Assembly: GCA_900556715.1 (NCBI GenBank)
Contig: USPM01000032.1
Location: 1 to 8,844 of the forward strand
Length of the DNA stretch: 8,844 nt
Source: an uncultured Megamonas sp.
GTDB lineage: Bacteria; Bacillota_C; Negativicutes; Selenomonadales; Selenomonadaceae
Direction: 5' to 3'
Part shown: in pieces, positions 1 to 7,245 of the stretch
Layout of the letters: each line of letters starts with the position of its first letter
How positions within the stretch are numbered: the stretch's first letter is position 1
Notes under the pieces: model-generated
What the model saw: the letters and a program-made list of their open reading frames with translations, nothing else
Database searches by the model: none
Told to the model about the DNA's origin: nothing
Position numbers and translations under genes: made by a program

Positions 1-34
1 CATGATGACTATCACTCATAATTCCTATTTTCAT
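1..34 (-). CDS. Metallophosphoesterase, YsnB/YfcE (MJ0936) family, N-terminal fragment
   Basis: Only the first 11 codons are present and the gene runs off the left edge. They read MKIGIMSDSHH, which matches the start of the calcineurin-like phosphodiesterases of the YfcE/MJ0936/YsnB type: a short beta strand followed by the first metal-binding motif, (S)D-x-H. The start ATG (34-32) overlaps the rdgB stop TGA (33-31) as ATGA. An AGGTGA Shine-Dalgarno lies at 50-45, inside the end of rdgB. In Bacillus subtilis the order rph-rdgB(ysnA)-ysnB is the same, which supports the call. The family hydrolyses phosphodiester bonds with two metal ions, but the physiological substrate is generally unclear. 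Identity rests on the motif and context, since the body of the protein is outside the window. Confidence 0.8.
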   Translation of the reverse strand, partial: MKIGIMSDSHH

Positions 35-627
35 TTTAAATATTCACCTAGTTGGTTTTCCATTTCACGTAGTGCTTTTCCGCGATGACTAATTTTATTT
101 TTTTCTTCTATACTTAATTGTGCCATAGTCTTTTGCAAATTAGGAACAAAAAAATATGGATCGTAACCAAAACCATTGTTGCCTTGAGCAAAAATGCGAA
201 TAATACCTTCGCATTTTTGAGTACAAGTTAATATTTTTCCATCAATATCTACAAATACCAATGAACAAACATACTGTGCTGGTGATTGTTCTACGTTTTT
301 CTTTTGTAATTCTTCAATCATTTTTTTATTATTAGCTAAATCATCTGCATGATAACCAGCAAATCTAGCTGAATAAATACCAGGGGCACCATCTAAGATA
401 TCAATTGTTAAGCCTGAATCATCTGCTAGACAAGCATAACCTGTTTGCTTTACATAAAATTTTGCTTTTTTTATAGCATTTTCTTCAAAAGTATTGCCAT
501 CTTCAATAGCGTCTGGTAAAGAACCAAATTCACTTAAAGAATGAAGTTCTACAGGTAAATTTTTGAAAGCATGAATCATTTCTTTGACTTTACCTTGGTT
601 TTTTGTAGCTACGATAATCTTCTTCAT
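31..627 (-). CDS. rdgB: XTP/dITP diphosphatase (non-canonical purine NTP pyrophosphatase)
   Basis: This cytoplasmic house-cleaning enzyme of the HAM1/RdgB family hydrolyses dITP, XTP and ITP to the monophosphate and pyrophosphate, keeping deaminated purines out of DNA and RNA. From the ATG at 627 it has 198 residues, the usual length. Visible family motifs are TKNQGK near residues 8-13 (substrate-binding Asn10 and Lys13), DDSGL at 69-73 with the expected catalytic Asp69, GFGYDPYF at 152-159, and SHRGKAL at 180-186. Two adjacent ATGs (630 and 627) are possible starts. The SD AGGAAGG at 642-636 is 8 bases from the second and 5 from the first, so I prefer 627; either overlaps the rph stop. It sits between rph and the phosphoesterase gene in a tightly packed operon. 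Identification is firm. Confidence 0.96.
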   Translation of the reverse strand: MKKIIVATKNQGKVKEMIHAFKNLPVELHSLSEFGSLPDAIEDGNTFEENAIKKAKFYVKQTGYACLADDSGLTIDILDGAPGIYSARFAGYHADDLANNKKMIEELQKKNVEQSPAQYVCSLVFVDIDGKILTCTQKCEGIIRIFAQGNNGFGYDPYFFVPNLQKTMAQLSIEEKNKISHRGKALREMENQLGEYLK

Positions 628-1373
628 CATGGAATCCTTCCTATCTTCCAAACTAAATCATTACCTAAAATATCTTTTTCATAAGAAATCAATTCATCTA
701 TACCCTTTTGAGCATAGGAAAGCATTTTATGAAATTGTTCATGTGTAAATGGATGTTTTTCTCCAGTTCCTTGGATTTCTATAAATTGTCCTTCGCCAGT
801 CATAACAACATTCATATCAGCTATAGCAGTAGAATCTTCTTCATAGCATAAATCTAAAATTGGCTCATTATCTTTAGAAATTCCTACACTTATAGCGGCT
901 ATGAAATCTTTTAATGGAAAAGGTTTTTTAGGATCATAGATCGTGGATAATGCTTCAGCTAATGCCACGAAAGCTCCAGTAATGGAAGCAGTTCGCGTTC
1001 CTCCATCAGCTTGAATTACATCACAATCAATGATAACGGTTCTTTCGCCTAATGCTTTAAAATCCATTACACTGCGTAATGAACGTCCAATAAGACGTTG
1101 AATTTCTTGTGTTCTTCCATTTTGTCTACCTCGAGAAGCTTCTCGAGGTGAACGAGTTAATGTTGCAGATGGAAGCAAGGAATATTCCGCATTTAACCAA
1201 CCTGTGCCACTACCACGTAAAAAAGAAGGTACACCATCTTGAATAGTAGCTGCACAAATCACTTTAGTATTTCCTGTTTCGATCAAAACAGAACCTGCAG
1301 GATATTTTTGAAAGTATTTTGTTATTTTAAAACGACGCAATTGGTCTGCGTTTCGTCTATCAATTCTAGTCAT
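627..1373 (-). CDS. rph: Ribonuclease PH
   Basis: This phosphorolytic 3'-5' exoribonuclease trims the 3' ends of tRNA precursors, releasing nucleoside diphosphates. It acts in the cytoplasm as a hexamer of trimers of dimers. The 248-residue protein is full length. It opens with the typical R-x-D/N-R segment (RIDRRNADQLR). It carries the signature TRSPREASRGRQNGRTQEIQ around residues 73-92, where Arg87 corresponds to the phosphate-binding arginine, then GGTRTASITG at 124-133, and LDLCYEEDSTAIADMNVV with the two catalytic-site aspartates Asp180 and Asp186. The start ATG at 1373 is preceded by GGGAG near 1391-1387, a rather long spacing of about 13 bases, so initiation may be moderate. The stop overlaps the rdgB start. 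A perfect 22-bp palindrome lies inside the gene (1128-1149). Confidence 0.97.
   Translation of the reverse strand: MTRIDRRNADQLRRFKITKYFQKYPAGSVLIETGNTKVICAATIQDGVPSFLRGSGTGWLNAEYSLLPSATLTRSPREASRGRQNGRTQEIQRLIGRSLRSVMDFKALGERTVIIDCDVIQADGGTRTASITGAFVALAEALSTIYDPKKPFPLKDFIAAISVGISKDNEPILDLCYEEDSTAIADMNVVMTGEGQFIEIQGTGEKHPFTHEQFHKMLSYAQKGIDELISYEKDILGNDLVWKIGRIP
1128..1149. repeat. Perfect 22-bp palindrome inside rph
   Basis: The half-arm ACCTCGAGAAG is followed directly by its exact reverse complement. The palindrome contains two CTCGAG sites and a central AAGCTT. It encodes the conserved Rph peptide PREASRG, so protein constraint explains part of it. In RNA it could fold into a 9-bp stem with an AGCT tetraloop. 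That is unusually GC-rich for this genome. Confidence 0.9.
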
Positions 1374-1407
1374 ATAAATAAAAAATCTCCCAAATAATAT
1401 ATTTAAG

Positions 1408-1821
1408 TTATTTTAAACTGTCAAGATATCCTTGAAGAATAAATACCGCAGCCATTTTATCAATAACTTTTTTGCGTTTAGCACGACTGACATCGGCTTC
1501 TAATAAATAACGGTCGGCTGCTACAGTAGATAAACGTTCATCCCAAAATATAATTTCAGCATCAGGAATATCTTCTAAGATTTTATCTGTAAAATGTTTC
1601 ACAATATCACAACGTTCGCCTACGGTGCCATTCATATTTTTAGGCAAACCTACAACGAATTTTTTAGTTTCATATTGTTTGCTCAATTCACGAATACGAG
1701 CTAAATCATGTTTATAAGATTTACGGCGGATGGTTTCTACACCTTGTGCCGTAAATAAAAGTTCATCGCTAACTGCAATACCGACTGTTCTATCGCCAAT
1801 ATCAAGGGACAGTATTCTCAT
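1408..1821 (-). CDS. ruvX: Holliday junction resolvase-like protein, YqgF/RuvX family
   Basis: This is a member of the YqgF/RuvX family with an RNase H-like fold. In E. coli the protein is needed for 5' processing of pre-16S rRNA, and a Holliday-junction resolvase role has been proposed from structure. The 137 residues match the family length. Visible motifs are [16 protein letters not shown] at residues 4-19 with the first acidic residue Asp7, [11 protein letters not shown] at 56-66, FWDERLSTV at 92-100 with Asp94/Glu95, and KVIDKMAA at 118-125 with Asp121. The active-site acidic set therefore looks intact. The ATG at 1821 has an AAGGTGA Shine-Dalgarno at 1838-1832 that lies within the end of ireB. 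Only 6 bases separate it from the ireB stop, so the two are almost surely co-translated. Which activity matters in this organism cannot be told from sequence. Confidence 0.95.
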   Translation of the reverse strand: MRILSLDIGDRTVGIAVSDELLFTAQGVETIRRKSYKHDLARIRELSKQYETKKFVVGLPKNMNGTVGERCDIVKHFTDKILEDIPDAEIIFWDERLSTVAADRYLLEADVSRAKRKKVIDKMAAVFILQGYLDSLK

Positions 1822-1827
1822 AAATAT

Positions 1828-2103
1828 TTATTCACCTTTTTTTATATTCTCATTGTTTTCTAAGTAGAAACGAACAAGTTCTTCTAATAATTCATCTCGT
1901 CCTAATCTACGAATTTCATTTCTAGCATTTTTATTGCTAGTGATATAAGCTGGATCATCAGATAAAAGATAGCCAACTAACTGATTGATTGGACTGTAAC
2001 CTTTTTCAAGCATTGCACGACAGGATAAGCAAAGTGCTTTTGCCGCTTTATCATCATCTGCACCAAAATTAAACATCATAGTTTCATCTTTAATATTGGA
2101 CAT
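1828..2103 (-). CDS. ireB: IreB family regulatory phosphoprotein (UPF0297, YrzL)
   Basis: This small soluble protein of 91 residues belongs to UPF0297. In Enterococcus faecalis IreB is phosphorylated by the membrane Ser/Thr kinase IreK and lowers cephalosporin resistance. Family hallmarks are visible: an N-terminal DETMMFNFG segment, KGYSPINQLVGYLLSDDPAYITS at about residues 34-56, and NARNEIRRLGRDELLEELVRFYL at 59-81. Thr8 lies in the DET context that corresponds to a phosphorylated Thr in E. faecalis IreB; phosphorylation here is inference. A Cys-x-x-Cys pair is present at residues 25 and 28. I chose the ATG at 2103 because the SD GAGGTGA ends about 6 bases upstream; the in-frame GTG at 2112 overlaps that SD. 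Its location between alaS and ruvX is the classic Bacillota context. Confidence 0.95.
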   Translation of the reverse strand: MSNIKDETMMFNFGADDDKAAKALCLSCRAMLEKGYSPINQLVGYLLSDDPAYITSNKNARNEIRRLGRDELLEELVRFYLENNENIKKGE

Positions 2104-2136
2104 AATAATCACCTCAAAATATCTATATTTATATAG

Positions 2137-2148
2137 TAGATTAATCTA
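2137..2148. repeat. 12-bp palindrome just downstream of the ireB promoter
   Basis: TAGATTAATCTA is a perfect palindrome covering about +1 to +12 relative to the transcription start predicted from the extended -10 box at 2156-2164. Its position suits an operator. It is short and made mostly of A and T, so chance cannot be excluded. Confidence 0.4.
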
Positions 2149-2155
2149 TGTACTA

Positions 2156-2164
2156 ATTATAACA
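2156..2164 (-). promoter_or_regulatory. Extended -10 promoter for ireB-ruvX-rph-rdgB
   Basis: On the minus strand the sequence reads TGTTATAAT: a consensus TATAAT (2161-2156) preceded by the TGn extension (2164-2162). No good -35 box is found at 16-18 bp, where the best match is TGTTTT, which is typical of extended -10 promoters. It lies downstream of the alaS terminator and 53 bases before the ireB start. It is therefore the obvious entry point for the five-gene operon. The call is from sequence only. Confidence 0.6.
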
Positions 2165-2231
2165 AAAAATTAATCTTAAAAACAGTAATTGTTTTTATTA
2201 AGCATACATCTATAATAAATATATTTAAAAC

Positions 2232-2258
2232 AAAAAAGAGGCTGATTATCAGCCTCTT
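2232..2258 (-). terminator. Rho-independent terminator of alaS
   Basis: A perfect 10-bp inverted repeat (AAGAGGCTGA at 2236-2245, TCAGCCTCTT at 2249-2258) has a 3-base loop. On the minus strand it runs straight into a T-tract (TTTTTTG after the stem). It begins 22 bases beyond the alaS stop codon. The plus strand lacks a T-tract after the stem, so it acts in the alaS direction only. It separates alaS transcription from the ireB operon. Confidence 0.92.
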
Positions 2259-2279
2259 ATCTTTTAAATAAAATATAAT

Positions 2280-4898
2280 TTATTTAATTTGAGATTGAAT
2301 TATTTCATGAGCTTTAGCAAATGCTTCATTTAATTTTTCTGGTTGTTTACCACCGGCTTGAGCCATATCAGGACGGCCACCACCATTACCACCAGTAACC
2401 ATAGCTACTTCTTTTATGATTTTGCCAGCATGAAGACCACGTGCTACGCCATCTTTGTTAGCTTTTACAACGAAGTTAACTTTATCATTGATTACAGCAC
2501 CAAGAACAACTACACCAGCTTTATCAAATTTGTTGCAAAGTAAATCTGCACTATTACGAAGTTCATCCATATTAGCAGCTTGAATTTTACCAACAACAAC
2601 ATTAACGCCGTTATATTCTTTTAATGCCATCAATAATTTATTGGAATCAGCTTTTGCACGTTCAGCTTGAACTTTAGCAATTTCAGTTTTCATTTCTTTA
2701 TTTTCGCTGAGAAGATTTTTTACTTTATCGCAAAGATTATCTTCATTAGTTTTTAGTGTTGTTATAGCTTTTTGTAAAAGTTCAGCTTTAGCGTTCATGT
2801 ATTCAATAGCAGCTTTACCTGTGATGGCTTCAATACGTCTAACACCGGCAGCTACACCTGTTTCACTGACGATTTTGAACATACCGATTTGGCCAATATT
2901 TTTAACATGGCTACCACCGCAAAGTTCCATACTGAAATCTGGTACAGTAACTACGCGAACGATATCACCATATTTTTCACCAAATAATGCCATAGCACCA
3001 GCTTTTTTTGCATCTTCTTGGTTCATATGAGTGATTTTGACATCTTTACCTTTTAAGATTTCAGCATTTACCATTTCTTCTACTTGTTGTAATTGTTCAG
3101 CATTAATTGGTTCAAAGCTAGAGAAGTCAAAGCGTAAATGATGAGCATTTACTGCAGAACCAGCCTGATTGATATGATTGCCTACAACACGTTTTAAAGC
3201 AGCTTGTAAAAGATGTGTTGCTGTATGGTTACGTGCAGAAGCGAGTTTATTTTCCATATCTACAGTTATTTCTACAGTATCGCCAATACGAAGACTACCT
3301 TCTGTTACATGAACGATATTATATACGGAACCATCAGGTAATTTTTTAGTATCGATAACCTGAGCTTTACCCATATCTGTTTTTAAGCTACCGATATCGC
3401 CTTCTTGTCCGCCACCTTCAGCATAAAATGGAGTAACGTCTAAGATAAGACCAGCTTCATCGCCGTCTTCAAGGCTATCTGTAGTTTTAGCATCTTTCCA
3501 AATGCAAACAATTTTTGCTTGGCGAGCATTTTCATCAATTTTAAGTTCGCCGATGTTGCTATCACGTAAATCAGGAATATCCATACGTTTATTTTCGCCA
3601 CGAGCATTACGTGCACGAGTACGTTGTTCATCCATAGCTTTATCAAAAGCTTCTTTATCTAAAGTCATATTGTTTTCATGAAGAATTTCATCTGTTAATT
3701 CCCATGGGAAACCATAAGTATCATAGAGTTTGAAGCCAACTTCGCCATCAAGTACAGTTTTATTTTCAGCTTTTAATTTTTCGATTTCAGCATTTAATAA
3801 GTCCATACCTTGAGTAAGTGTAGTAGCGAAGCGATCTTCTTCTAAGCTGATTACTTTTTTGATATAATCTTTTCTATTTGTGAGTTCATCATAAACACCA
3901 CTGTAGATTTCAGCAACTACATCAACGGCACCAGCTAAGAATTTATCTTCAATGCCAAGCATACGAGCATGACGTACAGCACGACGTAATAAACGACGAA
4001 GTACATAGCCACGACCTTCATTAGAAGGTAGTATACCATCCATAACCATGAAGGAAATACTTCTAGCATGGTCAGCAATAACTTTTAAAGAAATATCTGT
4101 TTCTTTATCTTTGCCATATTCTTTATTGGCAACTTTGCTAGCATATTCAATGATAGGGAACATTAAATCTGTTTCAAAGTTGGAAGGTTTATTTTGTAAT
4201 ACTGAAGCAAGACGTTCAAGACCACAACCTGTATCAATGTTTTTATGTACAAGTGGATTATATTTGCCATCTTCAGTACGATCATATTGAGTGAATACAA
4301 GGTTCCAGATTTCAAGATAACGGTCGCAATCACAGCCAACGCCACAAGTAGGGCTACCACAGCCACGTTCTTCACCGAGATCAATGAAAATTTCAGAGTC
4401 AGGACCGCATGGACCAGTACCGATTTCCCAGAAATTATCTTCTAATTTAACGATATGTTCTGGATTGATATCTGTTTCTGTTGTCCAAATTTTGTATGCT
4501 TCATCATCATCAGGATAGATTGTAGCCCAAAGTTTATCTTTTGGAAGTTCCAATTCTCCAGTTAAGAATTCCCAAGCCCATTTAATAGCATCATATTTGA
4601 AATAATCACCAAAAGAGAAATTACCAAGCATTTCAAAATAAGTATGGTGACGAGCTGTACGACCTACGTTTTCAATATCACCAGTACGTACGCAACGTTG
4701 ACTTGTAGTGATACGTGTACGAGGTGGAGTCATTTTTCCTGTGAAATAAGCTTTAAAAGGAGCCATACCAGCACCAATCATCAATAAACTAGGGTCATCT
4801 TTTGGAATTAAAGATGCACTAGGAAGTTCCAAATGTCCATTTTTGACAAAAAAGTCAAGGTATCTTCTACGGAGTTCTTTTCCGCTCATGTACTTCAA
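2280..4898 (-). CDS. alaS: Alanine--tRNA ligase
   Basis: This class II synthetase attaches alanine to tRNA-Ala in the cytoplasm and clears misacylated Ser- and Gly-tRNA-Ala. At 872 residues it is full length. The N-terminal catalytic domain shows the class II region RCVRTGDIENVGRTARHHTYFEMLGNFSFGDYF (68-100) and GCGLERLASVLQ (224-235). A cysteine-rich stretch, CGSPTCGVGCDCDR, is at 180-193. The editing domain has the zinc-binding HxxxH (His558, His562) and CxxxH (Cys660, His664). The C-terminal DHHA1-like domain ends in GGNGGGRPDMAQAGGK (836-851). The start is probably the TTG at 4898: GGAGGT (4912-4907) lies 8 bases upstream, whereas the in-frame ATG at 4889 would be 17 away, and the resulting MKYMSGKELRRRYLDFF matches the N-termini of relatives. 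It has its own promoter and terminator, so it is probably monocistronic with possible read-through from recJ. Confidence 0.98.
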   Translation of the reverse strand: MKYMSGKELRRRYLDFFVKNGHLELPSASLIPKDDPSLLMIGAGMAPFKAYFTGKMTPPRTRITTSQRCVRTGDIENVGRTARHHTYFEMLGNFSFGDYFKYDAIKWAWEFLTGELELPKDKLWATIYPDDDEAYKIWTTETDINPEHIVKLEDNFWEIGTGPCGPDSEIFIDLGEERGCGSPTCGVGCDCDRYLEIWNLVFTQYDRTEDGKYNPLVHKNIDTGCGLERLASVLQNKPSNFETDLMFPIIEYASKVANKEYGKDKETDISLKVIADHARSISFMVMDGILPSNEGRGYVLRRLLRRAVRHARMLGIEDKFLAGAVDVVAEIYSGVYDELTNRKDYIKKVISLEEDRFATTLTQGMDLLNAEIEKLKAENKTVLDGEVGFKLYDTYGFPWELTDEILHENNMTLDKEAFDKAMDEQRTRARNARGENKRMDIPDLRDSNIGELKIDENARQAKIVCIWKDAKTTDSLEDGDEAGLILDVTPFYAEGGGQEGDIGSLKTDMGKAQVIDTKKLPDGSVYNIVHVTEGSLRIGDTVEITVDMENKLASARNHTATHLLQAALKRVVGNHINQAGSAVNAHHLRFDFSSFEPINAEQLQQVEEMVNAEILKGKDVKITHMNQEDAKKAGAMALFGEKYGDIVRVVTVPDFSMELCGGSHVKNIGQIGMFKIVSETGVAAGVRRIEAITGKAAIEYMNAKAELLQKAITTLKTNEDNLCDKVKNLLSENKEMKTEIAKVQAERAKADSNKLLMALKEYNGVNVVVGKIQAANMDELRNSADLLCNKFDKAGVVVLGAVINDKVNFVVKANKDGVARGLHAGKIIKEVAMVTGGNGGGRPDMAQAGGKQPEKLNEAFAKAHEIIQSQIK

Positions 4899-4963
4899 AC
4901 TAATCTACCTCCAATATTTTCAGTTAAAAATTTGATTTATTTCTAATAAAAAAAACTTCTATA

Positions 4964-4992
4964 ATTATATATAATAAATTATTTCAAGTCAA
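4964..4992 (-). promoter_or_regulatory. Sigma-A type promoter of alaS
   Basis: On the minus strand there is TTGACT (-35, 4992-4987), a 17-bp spacer and TATAAT (-10, 4969-4964). Only one base deviates from consensus. Transcription would start near 4957, giving a leader of about 58 bases. That is too short for a T-box riboswitch. The promoter lies in the 107-bp gap after the recJ stop, where no terminator is visible. Confidence 0.8.
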
Positions 4993-5005
4993 TTTATCAA
5001 GGTAT

Positions 5006-6994
5006 TTAAAGCTTTTGTAAATTAAATCGTTTAGCAAAAGTTTGTGATTTTCGTATATCCAATTTTTGTTGTGGCAATGCCAATAAATATATTTTATCTT
5101 GTTTTACATTTAAAATAGCTATTTCTTCTAAGATAATTAAACATTGCTTTAAAGCATGATCAGATAAATAAATATTATAAAGTTGTTTCAATAGATTTTG
5201 ACATTCTTCAACAAAAAAAATATTTTTTCCTGTTATTTTCTCTTGTCTACGTAAGCAAAGATAGATTTTACCTATAATATCATATGGTGGGAACTCCTCT
5301 AAATATGAAATTTTATGCTTGCTTAAACGTAAATCATTTAATTTAAATTGCAGATAAGTACGGTCATTCCAGTGATTTAATTCTGGTTGAAATAAAATAT
5401 CCACATATTTATCTATAATATTATCAGCAAAATCTGCCATATGCCAGCCAACAGCACTATATTGCACATCTTTATAATTAAAATTAAAACGAAGGTGATT
5501 ATTTTCTCTTCCCATTTTCATGGCTTTTGTTACTAAAAGATTTTGACATACAAATAGCGGTTTAGGATTTCCCATACCGAATGGTTCAAGAAGGGATAAT
5601 TCTTCGATAAAATCTAAAGTTATATCCTGCGGAGTAAGTACATTTTCTACTTGATATACCGGTATTAAGTCTTCTGGGAATAAATTTTCTTCAGCATATA
5701 TTTGCATATGTGAGATAAAATCATCTAATTTAGCCAAATCAATCGTAAAGCCTGCTGCTTTTGAATGACCACCATAAACCATTAAATCTTGTTCACAATA
5801 AGTTAAAGCATTTTTCATATGAAATCCATCAATACTGCGACAAGAAGCCTTACCAATATGATCTTTTGTAGCGATGATTATTATTGGTCGATAATATTTT
5901 TCTTGGAGGCGAGAAGCTGCTATACCGATGACACCTTCATGCCAATTTTCGCCTACAACTATGATTACTTTATTTTCTTGAAGATGATTTTGTTCGATTT
6001 TTATAACTGCTTCATGAAAAATATCTTCGACAATTTCTTGACGTTGTCTATTTTCATCATCTAAATATAATGCTTTTTCATGAGCGATATTTTTATCAAC
6101 AGCTAATAATAATTCAACGGCAATACTGGCATGAGTTAATCTTCCAGCGGCATTTAGACGAGGTGCTACACCAAATCCAATATGACCAGTATTAATTGCT
6201 GTTTCATCATAGTTACAAATATCAATTAAAGTCTTTATACCTAAATTTTGAATATTAGCTAAACCTTTTTTGACAATACGTCTATTTTCGTCAATTAAAG
6301 GAACTATATCTGCTACTGTACCTAAAGCGACTATATCTAGATAGTTTTCTAATTCTTCAATATTTTTGCCTAGGCTTTGATATATTCCTTGGCAAAGTTT
6401 AAAAGCGACACCTACTCCACAAAGATTTTTATTGGGATAATTACATTGTATTTGTGTAGGATTGATAACTGCTAATGCTTCTGGCAATATTTCTCGTGGT
6501 AAGTGATGATCTGTGATGATTATATCTATTTTGTCTTTAGCATATGCGACTTCTTCTAAGGCTGTAATGCCACAATCTACAGTGATTAACAAATCATATT
6601 TAGGTATTAATTTTTCCAAAGACTCTATATGCAAACCATATCCTTCACTATGACGATCAGGTAAATAATAATCAATTTGAAAACCTAATTTGGTAAAAAC
6701 TTTCATCAAAAGAGCAGTAGAGCTTACGCCATCGACATCATAATCTCCATAGATACAAATTTTTTCTTTATTTTTTAAAGCTAATAATAATCGTTCACAA
6801 GCTTTTTGCATATCTTTTAATAAAAAAGGATCATGATAGGGTATGTTTTCAGGGTGTAGGAAGATATTTGCAGATTTTACATCTAAATTTTTTTTAGTTA
6901 AGATTTCCGCTAAACTAGATGATATATGCAATTCTTTGGCTAAAGTCATTTGCTTTTTTTCATCAATAGGAAGCATTTCCCATCGTTTATTCAT
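5006..6994 (-). CDS. recJ: Single-stranded-DNA-specific exonuclease RecJ
   Basis: This DHH-family 5'-3' exonuclease degrades single-stranded DNA in recombination and mismatch or base-excision repair, using Mn2+/Mg2+. From the chosen start it has 662 residues. The DHH phosphoesterase motifs are all present: GDYDVDGVSS (83-92), VDCGI (139-143), TDHH (161-164) and ALGTVADIVPL (223-233). The region APRLNAAGRL follows at 277-286. The DHHA1 motif GGHSKAAGFTI is at 408-418, then an OB-fold region at roughly 450-555 beginning after PFGMGNPKPLF. The last 100 or so residues form an extra C-terminal domain seen in Gram-positive-type RecJ proteins. I start it at the ATG at 6994 because AGGAGGT (7012-7006) sits 11 bases upstream. 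The in-frame ATG at 7036 has no SD and would put this SD inside the gene. It precedes alaS on the same strand. Confidence 0.96.
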   Translation of the reverse strand: MNKRWEMLPIDEKKQMTLAKELHISSSLAEILTKKNLDVKSANIFLHPENIPYHDPFLLKDMQKACERLLLALKNKEKICIYGDYDVDGVSSTALLMKVFTKLGFQIDYYLPDRHSEGYGLHIESLEKLIPKYDLLITVDCGITALEEVAYAKDKIDIIITDHHLPREILPEALAVINPTQIQCNYPNKNLCGVGVAFKLCQGIYQSLGKNIEELENYLDIVALGTVADIVPLIDENRRIVKKGLANIQNLGIKTLIDICNYDETAINTGHIGFGVAPRLNAAGRLTHASIAVELLLAVDKNIAHEKALYLDDENRQRQEIVEDIFHEAVIKIEQNHLQENKVIIVVGENWHEGVIGIAASRLQEKYYRPIIIIATKDHIGKASCRSIDGFHMKNALTYCEQDLMVYGGHSKAAGFTIDLAKLDDFISHMQIYAEENLFPEDLIPVYQVENVLTPQDITLDFIEELSLLEPFGMGNPKPLFVCQNLLVTKAMKMGRENNHLRFNFNYKDVQYSAVGWHMADFADNIIDKYVDILFQPELNHWNDRTYLQFKLNDLRLSKHKISYLEEFPPYDIIGKIYLCLRRQEKITGKNIFFVEECQNLLKQLYNIYLSDHALKQCLIILEEIAILNVKQDKIYLLALPQQKLDIRKSQTFAKRFNLQKL

Positions 6995-7045
6995 AAATTG
7001 ATAAAACCTCCTTTTTATTTTTTTTATAAAACTCATAGATAAAAT

Positions 7046-7070
7046 TTAATTACTTTTTACAAGTAATTAA
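7046..7070. repeat. 10-bp inverted repeat in the recJ leader
   Basis: TTAATTACTT (7046-7055) and AAGTAATTAA (7061-7070) are perfect inverted arms with a 5-base spacer. The repeat covers about +10 to +34 of the predicted recJ transcript, so it could be an operator or a leader hairpin. Each arm contains AATTACT, which also occurs as an inverted pair upstream of the plus-strand glycosyltransferase gene. Confidence 0.6.
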
Positions 7071-7086
7071 TTGTTATTTGTTTTAC

Positions 7087-7115
7087 AGTATAAAATGAAT
7101 ATGATAAAATGTAAA
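7087..7115 (-). promoter_or_regulatory. Sigma-A type promoter of recJ
   Basis: The minus strand shows TTTACA (-35, 7115-7110), a 17-bp spacer and TATACT (-10, 7092-7087). Each box has one mismatch to consensus. Transcription would start near 7080, about 86 bases before the recJ start, with the inverted repeat 7046-7070 in the leader. Confidence 0.65.
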
Positions 7116-7214
7116 TTATTATAAAAAATACATAACATTAATGCGTATTTAATGTATAAATATTATTAAATTAATTTATATTAAAAATATTAAAGGTAGT
7201 TTTTACTACTAAAA

Positions 7215-7245
7215 TCGACAAATTACTCTGATTTTTGATGATAAT
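7215..7245 (+). promoter_or_regulatory. Candidate promoter of the glycosyltransferase gene
   Basis: TCGACA (7215-7220) and GATAAT (7240-7245) each differ from consensus by one base, but the 19-bp spacer is longer than ideal. Transcription would start near 7252, about 28 bases before the ATG. Other AT-rich -10-like sequences upstream (for example TATAAA near 7155) lack a good partner. This is the best candidate, not a firm call. Confidence 0.35.

Noticed and set aside
628..651. Upstream start at 651 for rdgB
   Set aside because: It would add residues not found in the family and place the AGGAAGG site within the coding sequence. The ATGs at 630 and 627 fit the SD.
2104..2112. GTG start for ireB at 2112
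   Set aside because: The GTG overlaps the GAGGTGA ribosome-binding site that serves the ATG at 2103, and the shorter form matches the family length.
4163..4384. Open reading frames overlapping alaS in other frames on both strands (also 2343-2543, 2797-3030, 3440-3646 and 4048-4290)
   Set aside because: They lie wholly inside a conserved alaS, have no recognisable motifs and show the composition expected from shadow frames.
5819..6064. Plus-strand reading frame inside recJ
   Set aside because: It is antisense to the conserved DHH region of recJ, has no clear ribosome-binding site and resembles no known protein.
7036..7038. Alternative upstream ATG for recJ at 7036, adding 14 residues
   Set aside because: It has no Shine-Dalgarno sequence, and the strong AGGAGGT at 7012-7006 would fall inside the gene. 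The extra residues are a Lys-rich run unlike a RecJ N-terminus.
7093..7200. AT-rich spacer with palindromes such as TAAATTAATTTA at 7167-7178, considered as an origin-like or curved-DNA element
   Set aside because: It is very AT-rich, so short palindromes are expected. No DnaA boxes or phased repeats were seen.
7195..7210. Small hairpin GTAGT-TTTT-ACTAC as a possible terminator
   Set aside because: The stem is only five pairs plus a possible G-U and has no T-tract, and no gene ends nearby on the plus strand.
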